64,000 nt of DNA, taken from positions 124,001 through 188,000 of the forward strand of contig CAZUHP010000001.1 of assembly GCA_964620595.1 (NCBI GenBank), read 5' to 3'. A program made the translations under genes and the position numbers. This stretch comes from Desulfocarbo sp964620595. Its GTDB lineage: Bacteria > Desulfobacterota > Desulfarculia > Desulfarculales > Desulfarculaceae. The notes beneath the pieces were generated by a model. It was not told the DNA's origin and did no database searches. It saw nothing but the letters and a program-made list of their open reading frames with translations. Positions 26,048 through 34,274 of this stretch are shown in pieces (within the stretch, counting starts at the first letter, position 1; the number at the start of each line of letters is the position of its first letter).

Positions 26048-27325
26048 CTAGTCGGGTCGCTTCTCGTTTTCCAGCAGGCTATACACCCCCCAGCAGCGGG
26101 TGCAGCCCCGGTAAGCCCCGTATTCCTGAAGCCGCATCCTCTGCTCGCGCATCACAGGACCGTTCCATACATCCAGCAATGAATCTTCATAGACATTTCC
26201 CGCCACTGGCAACAAGCAGTGGTGGAAACATTTGACCTCGCCGGCGGGGTTGATGTTCAGGTTGTACCAGGGGGTGAGACAGCGGGGATCATCCACCGGG
26301 AACTCCTCGGTTGCGCGGTACTTGACCAGGTCCTGGTATTCAAAAGAGGGCCGGAAGTGTATGCGGTAGCCGTCTTCGGCCGGGTATTTCTCGCGCACCC
26401 GCTGACACTGGTCGGCTATGACCACCGGGTCCATTTTCTCCAAATCCACGGTCTGCAAGGTGGATTCTTCGATGTGGCCCCCGCAGACCTTGGCGTGAAG
26501 GGCGTTGTGCTCGCGGGCCATCCTCTTGGAGGTGTAGAGTAACCATTGGAAGTTTAGGAATACTTCCTTCAGCACCCCCTCGGCCGCCAAGGTATCCACC
26601 GTGGCCAATATCTTGTCGTAGTTGAAGTCGTTGAGGGTGAAATAGAAGCCGACTTGGATATTGGAGCCCCGGGCCCGGCGTTGGTCCAGCACCGCCTTCA
26701 CCCCTTCCATCATGCGGGCGTAGGCCCGCTTGGTGTTGCGTATCTCGTCGTGGACCTCGGGCGGGCCGTCCAGGGAAAGGCGTATGGAATCCACCCCCAG
26801 CTCCACCAGGTTCTCCGCCACCGAGGTCAGCTTGTAGCCGTTGGTCAGGAGCCAAAAGGGCAGGCCTTTCTGCTTGGTGTACTCTATGAAGGGCAGCAGA
26901 TGCCGGTATAACAGGGGCTCCCGGAAAGAGGCTCGCACGATGGGCCGGTACCAAGCGGCCTGGTCCACCAAGTCTTTGACCAGCTCCAGCTCCAACTCCA
27001 CCCGCTTGCCGGCCGTCACCACATTGTATTTGTGGTAGAAGGTTTCTTCGTGCTGCTGCCCGAAGTCACAGTACCGGCAGCGCATGTTGCACATGTTGTT
27101 CACGCATACGTTTAGGGTATGCGGCGGCAGGGCGAAGCCCTTGGGCAGGGTCCAATAATTCAAGGCCTGCAGAAAGTACTTGGCTCGGGCGGTCTGGTAG
27201 GACAGAAGCCCCAGGCCGTCCAGGTATTGGCAGTAGCGCGAGTACTGGTTCCGCACAATACGGCCGGCAGGGGTGAGATCCTTGTCGGTCAGCCATTCCT
27301 CTGGCGATATCGCGTTGAAGGTCAT
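26048..27325 (-). CDS. Radical SAM/SPASM enzyme
   Basis: A 425-aa enzyme with CVNNMCNMRCRYCDF (Cys79, Cys83, Cys86), an N-terminal helical extension of about 70 residues, and SPASM-like cysteines near the end (DDPRCLTPWYNLNINPAGEVKCFHHC and GCTRCWGVY). It starts one base after the upstream stop, so it is translationally coupled. Fusion-like N-terminal residues with several Tyr are not recognised. Same operon and probable pathway as the neighbours. Confidence 0.82.
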   Translation of the reverse strand: MTFNAISPEEWLTDKDLTPAGRIVRNQYSRYCQYLDGLGLLSYQTARAKYFLQALNYWTLPKGFALPPHTLNVCVNNMCNMRCRYCDFGQQHEETFYHKYNVVTAGKRVELELELVKDLVDQAAWYRPIVRASFREPLLYRHLLPFIEYTKQKGLPFWLLTNGYKLTSVAENLVELGVDSIRLSLDGPPEVHDEIRNTKRAYARMMEGVKAVLDQRRARGSNIQVGFYFTLNDFNYDKILATVDTLAAEGVLKEVFLNFQWLLYTSKRMAREHNALHAKVCGGHIEESTLQTVDLEKMDPVVIADQCQRVREKYPAEDGYRIHFRPSFEYQDLVKYRATEEFPVDDPRCLTPWYNLNINPAGEVKCFHHCLLPVAGNVYEDSLLDVWNGPVMREQRMRLQEYGAYRGCTRCWGVYSLLENEKRPD

Positions 27326-27326
27326 T

Positions 27327-28628
27327 TCAACCTCTCAGTTTATAGTAGCGGCAGACGCGGTCCTGGGCATGGTCGCCCTCGCGGGACATTGTCTCTTTCC
27401 ACAGTCCCAGGTCGCGGTATCGGGCCAGGACTTGGCGGCATTTGTGCAGCATGCGGCGGGCGGCGCTTTGGGCCGGTTTGTCTTTTTGGGCGGCTTCCAC
27501 CAGCTGGAAGCAGCCCAGGGCGTAGGCCACCTCCCCCCGTAGATAGGCTTCCACCCCCTCTTGGAAGGCCTGCTCCAGGGGTATTTCCAAGAGGTCGCCG
27601 AATGGCAGGAATTCCCGCCGCTGTCCGATCTGGGTGGAGTAGCCTCCTTGCAGGTTGCGCGGCGACTGGGACTTGGGGGTCCACAGCCAGGAGCACTTGT
27701 GACAGAAGAAGCCGTCTTCGGCCAACTCGTCCAGGCGGTGGGCGGCCATGGCCTCCCGGAAGCGGCGGTACTGCCCGCCGTGCCAGATGTCGTTGAAGCT
27801 TTGTTGGTTTATGTCCCCCAGGAAGCGGCCTTCCCGCGGTTCCACGAAGCAATAGCTGACCTTGCCGTCATGGCAGAAGGTGATGGATGACCAGGGGAAG
27901 ACACAGGTGGGGAACTGCGTGTAGGGCAGCTCTTCATAGATGCGCAGATTGCCTTCCTGGGTTTCGCCTTGGTAGTTGTACACGAAATGGAAGTCCACCG
28001 AGGACAGGCCGGGGTAACGCTGGCGGAAATAGGCCACCACCTCCTGCTCGTCCTCGTCCGCGTTGAGACGTTGGTGCACATAGTCGATGAACACGTGGGG
28101 CCGCTGCCCGGGCGCCATGTCCAGCAGGAGCCGGGAGACGGCCTGGAGGTTGCGGCTGACCGCCTGGAAGGCGTTGGTCCCGTGCACGCGCTTGTAGGTT
28201 TCCGGGCTGATGGCACTGATGGAAAAGCCCAGGGAGTCCAACAAGGGCAGCACCTTGGCCAGGCGGGGGGGGCGGGCCACGATGCCGTTGGTGTGGATGC
28301 CGATGTGGACCTGGGGCAGCCTCTGGCGGAGATAGGCCACCATGTCCTCCAGGCGGGGATGCAGGAACGGCTCACCCTGCTTGAGCAGGTACACTTTGCG
28401 TACCTGGGTGGGGAGCTGGTCCACGATACGGCGGAAGGTATCCATGGCCATGAGCCCCCGTTGGGGGCGCATGGCCTGCGGATGCCCGCATACCCGGCAG
28501 CGGTTGTTGCACAGGTTGGTGGGATTGATGTAGACCAGCCAGGGGGGATAGTCTACTTCGGCATTGCCCTCGGCCCAGCGGCTTATGGGCGAGGATGCGC
28601 AGCGGGCCAACTCGGCGTTGTAATCCAT
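27327..28628 (-). CDS. Radical SAM/SPASM enzyme
   Basis: A 433-aa enzyme. INPTNLCNNRCRVCGHP has Cys40, Cys44, Cys47. LKQGEPFLHPRLEDMV is the GEP SAM-binding motif. Cysteines late in the chain (PTCVFPWSSITFCHDGKVSYC, FCHKCSWLW) fit a SPASM domain. The C-terminal about 90 residues (GVEAYLRGEVAYALGCFQLVEAAQ, ARRMLHKCRQVLARY) look like a short TPR-type helical module. Spacing to the next gene upstream is 15 bases. Confidence 0.82.
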   Translation of the reverse strand: MDYNAELARCASSPISRWAEGNAEVDYPPWLVYINPTNLCNNRCRVCGHPQAMRPQRGLMAMDTFRRIVDQLPTQVRKVYLLKQGEPFLHPRLEDMVAYLRQRLPQVHIGIHTNGIVARPPRLAKVLPLLDSLGFSISAISPETYKRVHGTNAFQAVSRNLQAVSRLLLDMAPGQRPHVFIDYVHQRLNADEDEQEVVAYFRQRYPGLSSVDFHFVYNYQGETQEGNLRIYEELPYTQFPTCVFPWSSITFCHDGKVSYCFVEPREGRFLGDINQQSFNDIWHGGQYRRFREAMAAHRLDELAEDGFFCHKCSWLWTPKSQSPRNLQGGYSTQIGQRREFLPFGDLLEIPLEQAFQEGVEAYLRGEVAYALGCFQLVEAAQKDKPAQSAARRMLHKCRQVLARYRDLGLWKETMSREGDHAQDRVCRYYKLRG

Positions 28629-28643
28629 GTTTGCACTCCCTGT

Positions 28644-29528
28644 TTACTCCGCCGTTGCCTGGAAACGGGCTTGTCCGCGCCAGGCAAAGGATTCCACCAT
28701 TTTTTTGAAGAGCGAGTTGATCAGCGGTACACCGAACAAGCGGCCCTTGAAACCGTGGTGGTCGGCCAGATTGGCGTCCTTGACGATCACCCGACTCTGA
28801 AACCGTTCAAAACCGGTTTCGCCTAGAAAGCGGTCCATGGTGCGGGGGGTGACGTAAAAGTTGAATGGCACGGGCTCGTGGAAGAGGCACAGGCCGATGT
28901 TGGCATAGCTGGCGGTGAGCCACAACATCCCGCCAGGCCGGAGTAGGCGGTACGCCTTGTCCAGGAAATCCCGGGGCCGGCTTTGATAGCAGAAGGTGTC
29001 AAAAACGGTAATCACCGACCAGCCGGGCTGGAGTCCGTCTACTTCTAGAAAGTCGCCCTCCCATATGTCCAGGCCGTAGGTGCGGCGGCCGAAGTCAACC
29101 AGAAGGGGGGAAGAATCCACGCCCGCCACCTGGAACCCCCGGCGCCGGGCCTCGTCCAAGAAGATGCCGCTGGCGCAGCCCACGTCTAGAAGTCTTCCTT
29201 TCGCATAGCCCAGGCCGGCCAGGCGGTCCAGACGCCTGCGGGCCAGCTCCCGGCGCCAGGCCTCGCCCGCCTGGTAATGCTCCAAAAAACTGGTGCCGTC
29301 CAGGCGCACCTGATTCCAGCCCTGACGCCGGGCGTGGTCGCTGATGCAGGGGTTTTGGTACACCAAGCCGCACCTGCGGCAGACCACCAGTTGGTAGCCT
29401 GACTTGCGCATCAGCCGGCGGCAGGCCCGGCCGCCGCAAAGAAAACAGTCCCGCTCGCGCGACTCGAGCGCCACGGCCGGCGCAGGGCCGGAGGGGGCGG
29501 AACTCAACGCGGTCCCCGGTAGATTCAC
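28644..29528 (-). CDS. Methyltransferase with N-terminal zinc ribbon
   Basis: A 294-aa enzyme. The GTG start at 29528 is fixed by AGGAGG six bases upstream, which lies inside the 3' end of the preceding glycosyltransferase. The two genes overlap as GTGA, so they are translationally coupled. The N-terminus has a CFLCGG / CRRCGL zinc ribbon, typical of sugar C- or O-methyltransferases such as those in deoxysugar pathways. The SAM core is RLLDVGCASGIFLDEARRRG, AGVDSSP, and LDKAYRLLRPGGMLWLT. The extended frame to 29636 overlaps the upstream gene and has no ribosome site. Confidence 0.85.
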   Translation of the reverse strand: MNLPGTALSSAPSGPAPAVALESRERDCFLCGGRACRRLMRKSGYQLVVCRRCGLVYQNPCISDHARRQGWNQVRLDGTSFLEHYQAGEAWRRELARRRLDRLAGLGYAKGRLLDVGCASGIFLDEARRRGFQVAGVDSSPLLVDFGRRTYGLDIWEGDFLEVDGLQPGWSVITVFDTFCYQSRPRDFLDKAYRLLRPGGMLWLTASYANIGLCLFHEPVPFNFYVTPRTMDRFLGETGFERFQSRVIVKDANLADHHGFKGRLFGVPLINSLFKKMVESFAWRGQARFQATAE

Positions 29529-32500
29529 CTGGCACCTCCTGATCCAGCCTGTCCCGGGTCTTCCGCCAGGCCGCGGATGGAGTCGGCCAGGCGGCGGTGG
29601 TACTCCCTTGGCTCCACCAGCTTGATGGACAGGCATTCCCGGTGCAGGCGTTCAAGCAGGCCCGGCTCCCGGGCCAGGCGTGCCAGGAGCTCGGCCAGAT
29701 CCCGGGGCTCCAGGCGTTCCTGGAGCAGTTCCGGGTGCACCAGGTGGTTGTATACGTTCTGGTCGGCCTGGCGGTGCTGGTACCAGTTGGTGCGGAAGGA
29801 TATGACCGGCCGGCCCACGGAGAGCGCCTCGAAGATGACACTGCCCCCGCCGGTGGGCCAGGTGTCCAGCACCAGGTGGTGCTTTTTCATGAGCTGGGGC
29901 ACGTCCCGGCGGAAGCCGAGGAAACGTAGCCGCCCGTCCCGGGGCGCCAGGCCCTGGGGCAGCTCTTCGGCCGTGGCGCCGGCCACGCTGATGCTGAGCC
30001 CCTTGTTCTCAGCCAGGGCACGGCCCAGCGCCTCCCAGAAGAGGCGGTGGCCCAGCTTGGGCACCCTGCCCACCACCAAGAGCTTCAGTTGGCCCGGCTT
30101 GCGGGGAGGCAGGGGTTGGGGCGGAAGGGGATCGCCCTGAAAGGGCACGCCGAGGAGTATTCCTTCCTGGGCCTCGTTTATGACCGCAGGCTCGTTCTGC
30201 AACACCACCTGGTCGAGCTGGGTCTCCCAGCCGCCTTGCTGGTTGGGTATCTTGATTAAGTGGGGAGCGGGCCGGCACATGGCCAGCAGGTTGAGCCAGG
30301 GCACCAGCCAGGGCGTCTGCACCAGGAATGCCTTGCAGCCCGCCTGGCGGATGGCTCCCAGGGCCAGGCGCAGCTTGTCCACCTGGCTGGCCTCGGGCAG
30401 GCGCAGCAGCTTGCAGCCCGCCTGCTCCAGGTCCCTGATCGCCGGTTCCCAGGCGGGTTGCAGGGCCAGGCGGGTCAGGAAGATTACCTCCAGGCCCTGG
30501 GTGGCCAGTCCCTTGCCCAGATCGCAAATCATGCGGGGAGGGGCCTGTTGCAGGTCGAATCCCTCCAGGCCGATGGCCACCCTGGTCTTGGTGGGATCCA
30601 GGCCCTCCAGCAGGCCGGCGGGTGGCGCCAAGGGCTGGATGTCGCGGGCGGCCAGCTCCAAGACGGCGTCTATGGCCGGGTCATAGCGCATGTACTGGTA
30701 GCTGCGGGTATGCATGTAGGCCATGTAGTAGGCCGCGTAAAAGGACTCCAGCATGGTTTCGTAGTCGCGGCGGCGGGCGGCCTGGAAGCCTTGCTCCTTG
30801 AGCACATGGCCCATCTCTTCCCACCGGCCCCGCCGCTGGTGGAGTTCCAGCAATGCCTGGCCCGCCTCGCCGTCGCGACAGGCGCTCGCCCACCAGGCCC
30901 GCTCCAGGAAGACCCGGGCCTTGTCCAGGAAGCCGTCTCCGGCCAGGCGCAGGCCGAAGTCCCGGTTGGCCTGGATACGCTGACTCTTGTGGGGCGAGAA
31001 ACAGCCTTGGGGTATGGAGGGGGGATCGATGGCCGGCCGACGGAATCCCTGGAACTCGATCGTCTCCTCGTCCAGGATGATTCGGCGCAGGCGTTCGACT
31101 TGTATCTCCAGGGAATAGTTCTGGACCACGAACTCCCTCACCTGGGCCGGGTCCAGGCGCTGGCCCAGGAGGTCCCAGAGTTCGTCGTGGTTGCTCCACA
31201 GGAACTCGGGGGGGTAAAAGGCCGCGGCCCCGGGCCAGTGGTATATCAAGGGCTGGCAGCCGGTGGCCATGGCTTCCAGAAGGCCCACGGGATGGCCTTC
31301 CATCAGGCTGGAGCAGATTATGTAATTCATGGGCTGGAGCCAGGCCGGCACGTCCTCTACATGCCCGTACTTGGCCAGCGCCCCCTCCAGGCCGTTTTGC
31401 CTTTCAAAGTGCTCTATGGCGAACAGGTAGCGCAACTCTTCCACCTTGCCGCCCAGGTGCAGGCGATAGCGCCTGTCCCGGGCGTAGATGCTGCGGAAGG
31501 CCTGCATGAGGACCATGGGGTCTTTTTTGAAGTTGAGGGAGCCCAGATAGGCAATGTTGTAGCCCGGCTCGCGCCGGGCCAAGGCGAACCTGTCCACATC
31601 CACTCCGTTGGGGACCACGTGAATCCGGCGCACCTTTTGGGCTATGTCCGGCTTGCGGGCCAACAAGATGTCCCGGATGTGCGGTCCCACGAAGATGAGA
31701 TCGTCCACCCGCGAGAAGTCGATGGCGTCGGCTATGCCGTTCAGTACTTCATAGCTGTGGATGCGCAGGATCACCCGTTTGCCCCTGAGCCAGGGTGCGC
31801 CCCGGGTGGTGAGGGCCTGGGCCAGCTCGTTTCCCCACTCCAGCCACACCGTGTCCGCCTCGGCGATATGCCTTTTGAAGTGGTCCAGGTCCGTGGAGAC
31901 CAACTTGCGGGTGTCTACTTGGGGCTTCAAGGCCCGGATGATATCGCCCACGAAATGGTCCAGGTTGGGCAGGCAGCACACCGCCATCTTGCAGGCAGTG
32001 GCTGAGGGCCGGGCCTTGGCCCGGGCGGCGGGCGGAGGGGCCGTTTCCCTCGGCGCCTTGGGGGGCGCTTGTTGGGGGGGGGCGGTTGGGTCGGGAAAGC
32101 AGGTTTCGCCCTGGCGCAGGGACCGGGGAAGCCCCTCGGCCAAGTCTTCGGGGCGCAAGGGCTCCAGGTTCAGGCCCCGCCGGCACAGGTTCAAGGTTTC
32201 CAGGACCTCGGAATCCACCTGGCCCGGATTGGCCTCCAAGGCTTGGCGCAGGTGATGCATCCCCTCGGCCCAGCGCTTCTGGGTAGCCAGACACTTGCCC
32301 AGGTTGGTGCGGAACAACACCTGTTCAGGCTCTTGTTCCACGGCAGCGGCAAAGTGCTGTCCTGCTTCCTGGGCGTTACCACCCATTATCAGGCTCACGC
32401 CCAAAAGGTTGTGGGCCCAGGCCGCGCCCCCGGTGACTTCCAGCAGGCTGCCAAAGGCCCGGGCCGCCCCCTGGAAATCGCTGGAGCGCATCAGGGCCTT

Positions 32501-32605
32501 GCCCAGACTGGCCAGGGCCTCTGGGTCCTGGGGGGCATCAGGGCCGGCGGGCAAGGTTTCGGCCCCAAGGCGGGGCTGGCATTTTTCCGGGGTAATAGGG
32601 CTCAT
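29525..32605 (-). CDS. TPR protein with two glycosyltransferase domains
   Basis: A 1026-aa protein. Residues about 30-140 are TPR units (ALASLGKALMRSSDFQGAARAF and others). A Pro/Ala linker follows. Domain 1 (about 195-520) is a GT4-like GT-B fold: EWGNELAQAL, RVILRIHSYEV, VVPNGVDVDRF, YLGSLNFKKDPMVL and the nucleotide-sugar segment SSLMEGHPVGLLEAMATG. After a helical stretch, domain 2 (about 690-1010) ends in DTWPTGGGSVIFEALSVGRPVISF, resembling GT41/OGT-type or GT1 donors. TPR plus OGT-like domains suggests protein O-glycosylation, and flagellin is a natural candidate (inference). The ATG has AGGAGAAG upstream; the sigma-54 promoter is 29 bases away. Domain 1 is closely similar to the SEC-C protein at 42365-45187. 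Confidence 0.82.
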   Translation of the reverse strand: MSPITPEKCQPRLGAETLPAGPDAPQDPEALASLGKALMRSSDFQGAARAFGSLLEVTGGAAWAHNLLGVSLIMGGNAQEAGQHFAAAVEQEPEQVLFRTNLGKCLATQKRWAEGMHHLRQALEANPGQVDSEVLETLNLCRRGLNLEPLRPEDLAEGLPRSLRQGETCFPDPTAPPQQAPPKAPRETAPPPAARAKARPSATACKMAVCCLPNLDHFVGDIIRALKPQVDTRKLVSTDLDHFKRHIAEADTVWLEWGNELAQALTTRGAPWLRGKRVILRIHSYEVLNGIADAIDFSRVDDLIFVGPHIRDILLARKPDIAQKVRRIHVVPNGVDVDRFALARREPGYNIAYLGSLNFKKDPMVLMQAFRSIYARDRRYRLHLGGKVEELRYLFAIEHFERQNGLEGALAKYGHVEDVPAWLQPMNYIICSSLMEGHPVGLLEAMATGCQPLIYHWPGAAAFYPPEFLWSNHDELWDLLGQRLDPAQVREFVVQNYSLEIQVERLRRIILDEETIEFQGFRRPAIDPPSIPQGCFSPHKSQRIQANRDFGLRLAGDGFLDKARVFLERAWWASACRDGEAGQALLELHQRRGRWEEMGHVLKEQGFQAARRRDYETMLESFYAAYYMAYMHTRSYQYMRYDPAIDAVLELAARDIQPLAPPAGLLEGLDPTKTRVAIGLEGFDLQQAPPRMICDLGKGLATQGLEVIFLTRLALQPAWEPAIRDLEQAGCKLLRLPEASQVDKLRLALGAIRQAGCKAFLVQTPWLVPWLNLLAMCRPAPHLIKIPNQQGGWETQLDQVVLQNEPAVINEAQEGILLGVPFQGDPLPPQPLPPRKPGQLKLLVVGRVPKLGHRLFWEALGRALAENKGLSISVAGATAEELPQGLAPRDGRLRFLGFRRDVPQLMKKHHLVLDTWPTGGGSVIFEALSVGRPVISFRTNWYQHRQADQNVYNHLVHPELLQERLEPRDLAELLARLAREPGLLERLHRECLSIKLVEPREYHRRLADSIRGLAEDPGQAGSGGAR

Positions 32606-32633
32606 GGATTTCTTCTCCTGGCCGGAAGTGAGA

Positions 32634-32649
32634 AGCAACTTCCATGCCA
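32634..32649 (-). promoter_or_regulatory. Sigma-54 promoter of the long minus-strand modification operon
   Basis: Minus-strand TGGCATGGAAGTTGCT, a near-perfect -24/-12 element with exact spacing, 29 bases before the glycosyltransferase ATG. It is the best sigma-54 match in the window and would drive up to eight genes down to 22373. Confidence 0.88.
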
Positions 32650-33062
32650 CGGCAGGGTCCGCTTGGCTGCGTTGGGGGGCGGCGAAAAAACCTTTTCATG
32701 TCAATGTATTCTCGGCCCAGGTCCGCCTTTGGCAGACTGCTGGGCGGGGCCTGATCAACCCTTACCTTGGTCCCATGCCTGGACCGCGGCCCTGTCTCTT
32801 GGGTGGGCGATACTGAAGCCCGTGCCAAGCCCAGCCTGCCATGCCTGGAATTACAAGGTGTTATCGCCCGAGGCTCTTTGGGGCCCGCTTTGGGGCCCGC
32901 TGAGCTCAAAGGCGGGTTTTCATGGAAAAACGAGAACTTTTTGCCGGTTCGTCCTTTGAGGGGAGGGGAAATATTTACTGCACCCGCCTTGCCTTCCGCC
33001 CCATGCGCCCCGGACATGCTCCTGTCTCCGGGGCGGCCCCTGGCGGCAACCGGCAGCGTTGG

Positions 33063-33085
33063 TTTTTTGACTATCAGTCAGAAAA
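33063..33085. promoter_or_regulatory. AT-rich palindrome, candidate activator site
   Basis: TTTTTTGACT (33063-33072), ATC, AGTCAGAAAA (33076-33085): arms pair at 9 of 10 positions around TGACT/AGTCA. It lies about 150 bases upstream of the plus-strand sigma-54 promoter, a typical place for an enhancer-binding-protein site. It could also form a weak terminator. Confidence 0.35.
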
Positions 33086-33235
33086 TCAACTCTTGCGGCC
33101 CGATAGGCGGATAGGGCGGGGCTGGAGGCGGCCTGGCTTGGAGGCGGGATCATTACCCTTTGGCTTCGGGTTTATCCCCCCGCCCCTGACAAGGGTTGGC
33201 GCTGGGGCCCTCCCACCAGCCCTGTATCCAGCGTC

Positions 33236-33251
33236 TGGCACTACGATTGCA
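33236..33251 (+). promoter_or_regulatory. Sigma-54 promoter of the radical SAM/DegT/AsnB operon
   Basis: TGGCACTACGATTGCA: exact GG-N10-GC spacing and perfect TGGCAC and TTGCA boxes. It lies 91 bases before the ATG at 33342. Confidence 0.82.
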
Positions 33252-33341
33252 TGCAATCTGGGTCGAAATGGTTTCCTGGGCCCAAGCCCAGAGGATGCCC
33301 CATGGGAAACCACCCGCAACCCAGAACGCAAGGCGAGACTC

Positions 33342-34274
33342 ATGACCCTGGACATCCGCCAGTTCCCCCTGCGGCTCACCCTGGAGCTCACCAACCGCTG
33401 CAACTACCTCTGCGCCATGTGCCCCAGCCGCTTCCAGCCCCAGGCGGTCAAGGGCCTGATGGAGCCGGCCTTGTTCCGCCGCCTGGTGGACGAGGCGGCC
33501 GAGCACCTGCCGGTCGCCCTGGTGCCCTTTTTCCGGGGCGAGAGCCTGTTGCACCCCCAGGCGGTGGAACTGATCGCCTATGCCAAGAAAAGGGGATTGG
33601 GGCCGGTGCAGTTGGCCAGCAACGGCTGGCTCCTGGACGAGGCCACCGGCAAGGGCCTCCTGGATGCGGGCCTGGATTTCATCTCCTTCAGCCTGGACAC
33701 GGTGCGGCCGGAGGAGTACCGCCAGATACGCAAGGGCGGGGAACTGGCCCGGGTGATGGACAACATCCAGTGCTTTTTGGAACTCAGGCAGGCCGGGGGC
33801 TACCCCACCACCGTCCAGGTCTCAGCCACCCGCACCGGCTTGAACCAGGCCAGCATCGAGGAGTTCATCGACTACTGGCAGGGACGGGTGGAGCGGGTGC
33901 GCATCTACTACGAGCACAGTGCCGACGGCCACACGGGCAGCCTCTCCTGCCCCGAGGTGCCCCGGGGCATGCCCCGCCGGGCCTGCCGCAAGCCCTTCGA
34001 GGACATGGTGGTCTACTTTGACGGCGGGGCCGCGGCCTGCAACCATGACTGGTTCCGCGAGCCGCCCCTGGGCCGGGTGGACCGGGAAGGCATCCAGGCG
34101 GTGTGGCAGGGCCCGGCCTACCAGGGCCTGCGCGGCCAGCACCAGCGGCCCGAGGGCCTGGAGGATGCCTCCTGCCGCCATTGCGACCACTGGAAGCTCT
34201 ACTACCTGGACAAACCTTTTATCGGCGAACTCTACGAAACCCCCCGGGAGGAGCGCCATGCCGGCCAAGCCTGA
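33342..34274 (+). CDS. Radical SAM/SPASM enzyme
   Basis: A 310-aa enzyme with ELTNRCNYLCAMCPSRF (Cys20, Cys24, Cys27), FFRGESLLHPQ (SAM-binding GE motif) and SPASM-type cysteines (RRACRKPFEDMVVYFDGGAAACNHD; ASCRHCDHW). The open frame continues upstream to 32922, but the ATG at 33342 with AAGGCGAG before it is the natural start; the upstream part is not family-like. Its stop overlaps the DegT start by 17 bases, so the two are coupled. Likely acts on a sugar intermediate that the aminotransferase also handles. Confidence 0.85.
   Translation: MTLDIRQFPLRLTLELTNRCNYLCAMCPSRFQPQAVKGLMEPALFRRLVDEAAEHLPVALVPFFRGESLLHPQAVELIAYAKKRGLGPVQLASNGWLLDEATGKGLLDAGLDFISFSLDTVRPEEYRQIRKGGELARVMDNIQCFLELRQAGGYPTTVQVSATRTGLNQASIEEFIDYWQGRVERVRIYYEHSADGHTGSLSCPEVPRGMPRRACRKPFEDMVVYFDGGAAACNHDWFREPPLGRVDREGIQAVWQGPAYQGLRGQHQRPEGLEDASCRHCDHWKLYYLDKPFIGELYETPREERHAGQA

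Larger units (their letters stand above)
32606..33341. other. Divergent intergenic control region
   Basis: 736 bases between two oppositely oriented operons. It holds a sigma-54 promoter at each end (32634-32649 minus, 33236-33251 plus), a perfect tandem duplication of TTTGGGGCCCGC at 32877-32888 and 32889-32900, and an AT-rich palindrome at 33063-33085. No gene is supported; open frames here are Pro/Arg-rich shadows. Confidence 0.6.

Noticed and set aside
32922..33341. Upstream extension of the radical SAM frame
   Set aside because: No family-like residues; the sigma-54 promoter at 33236 lies inside it and the ATG at 33342 gives a normal N-terminus.
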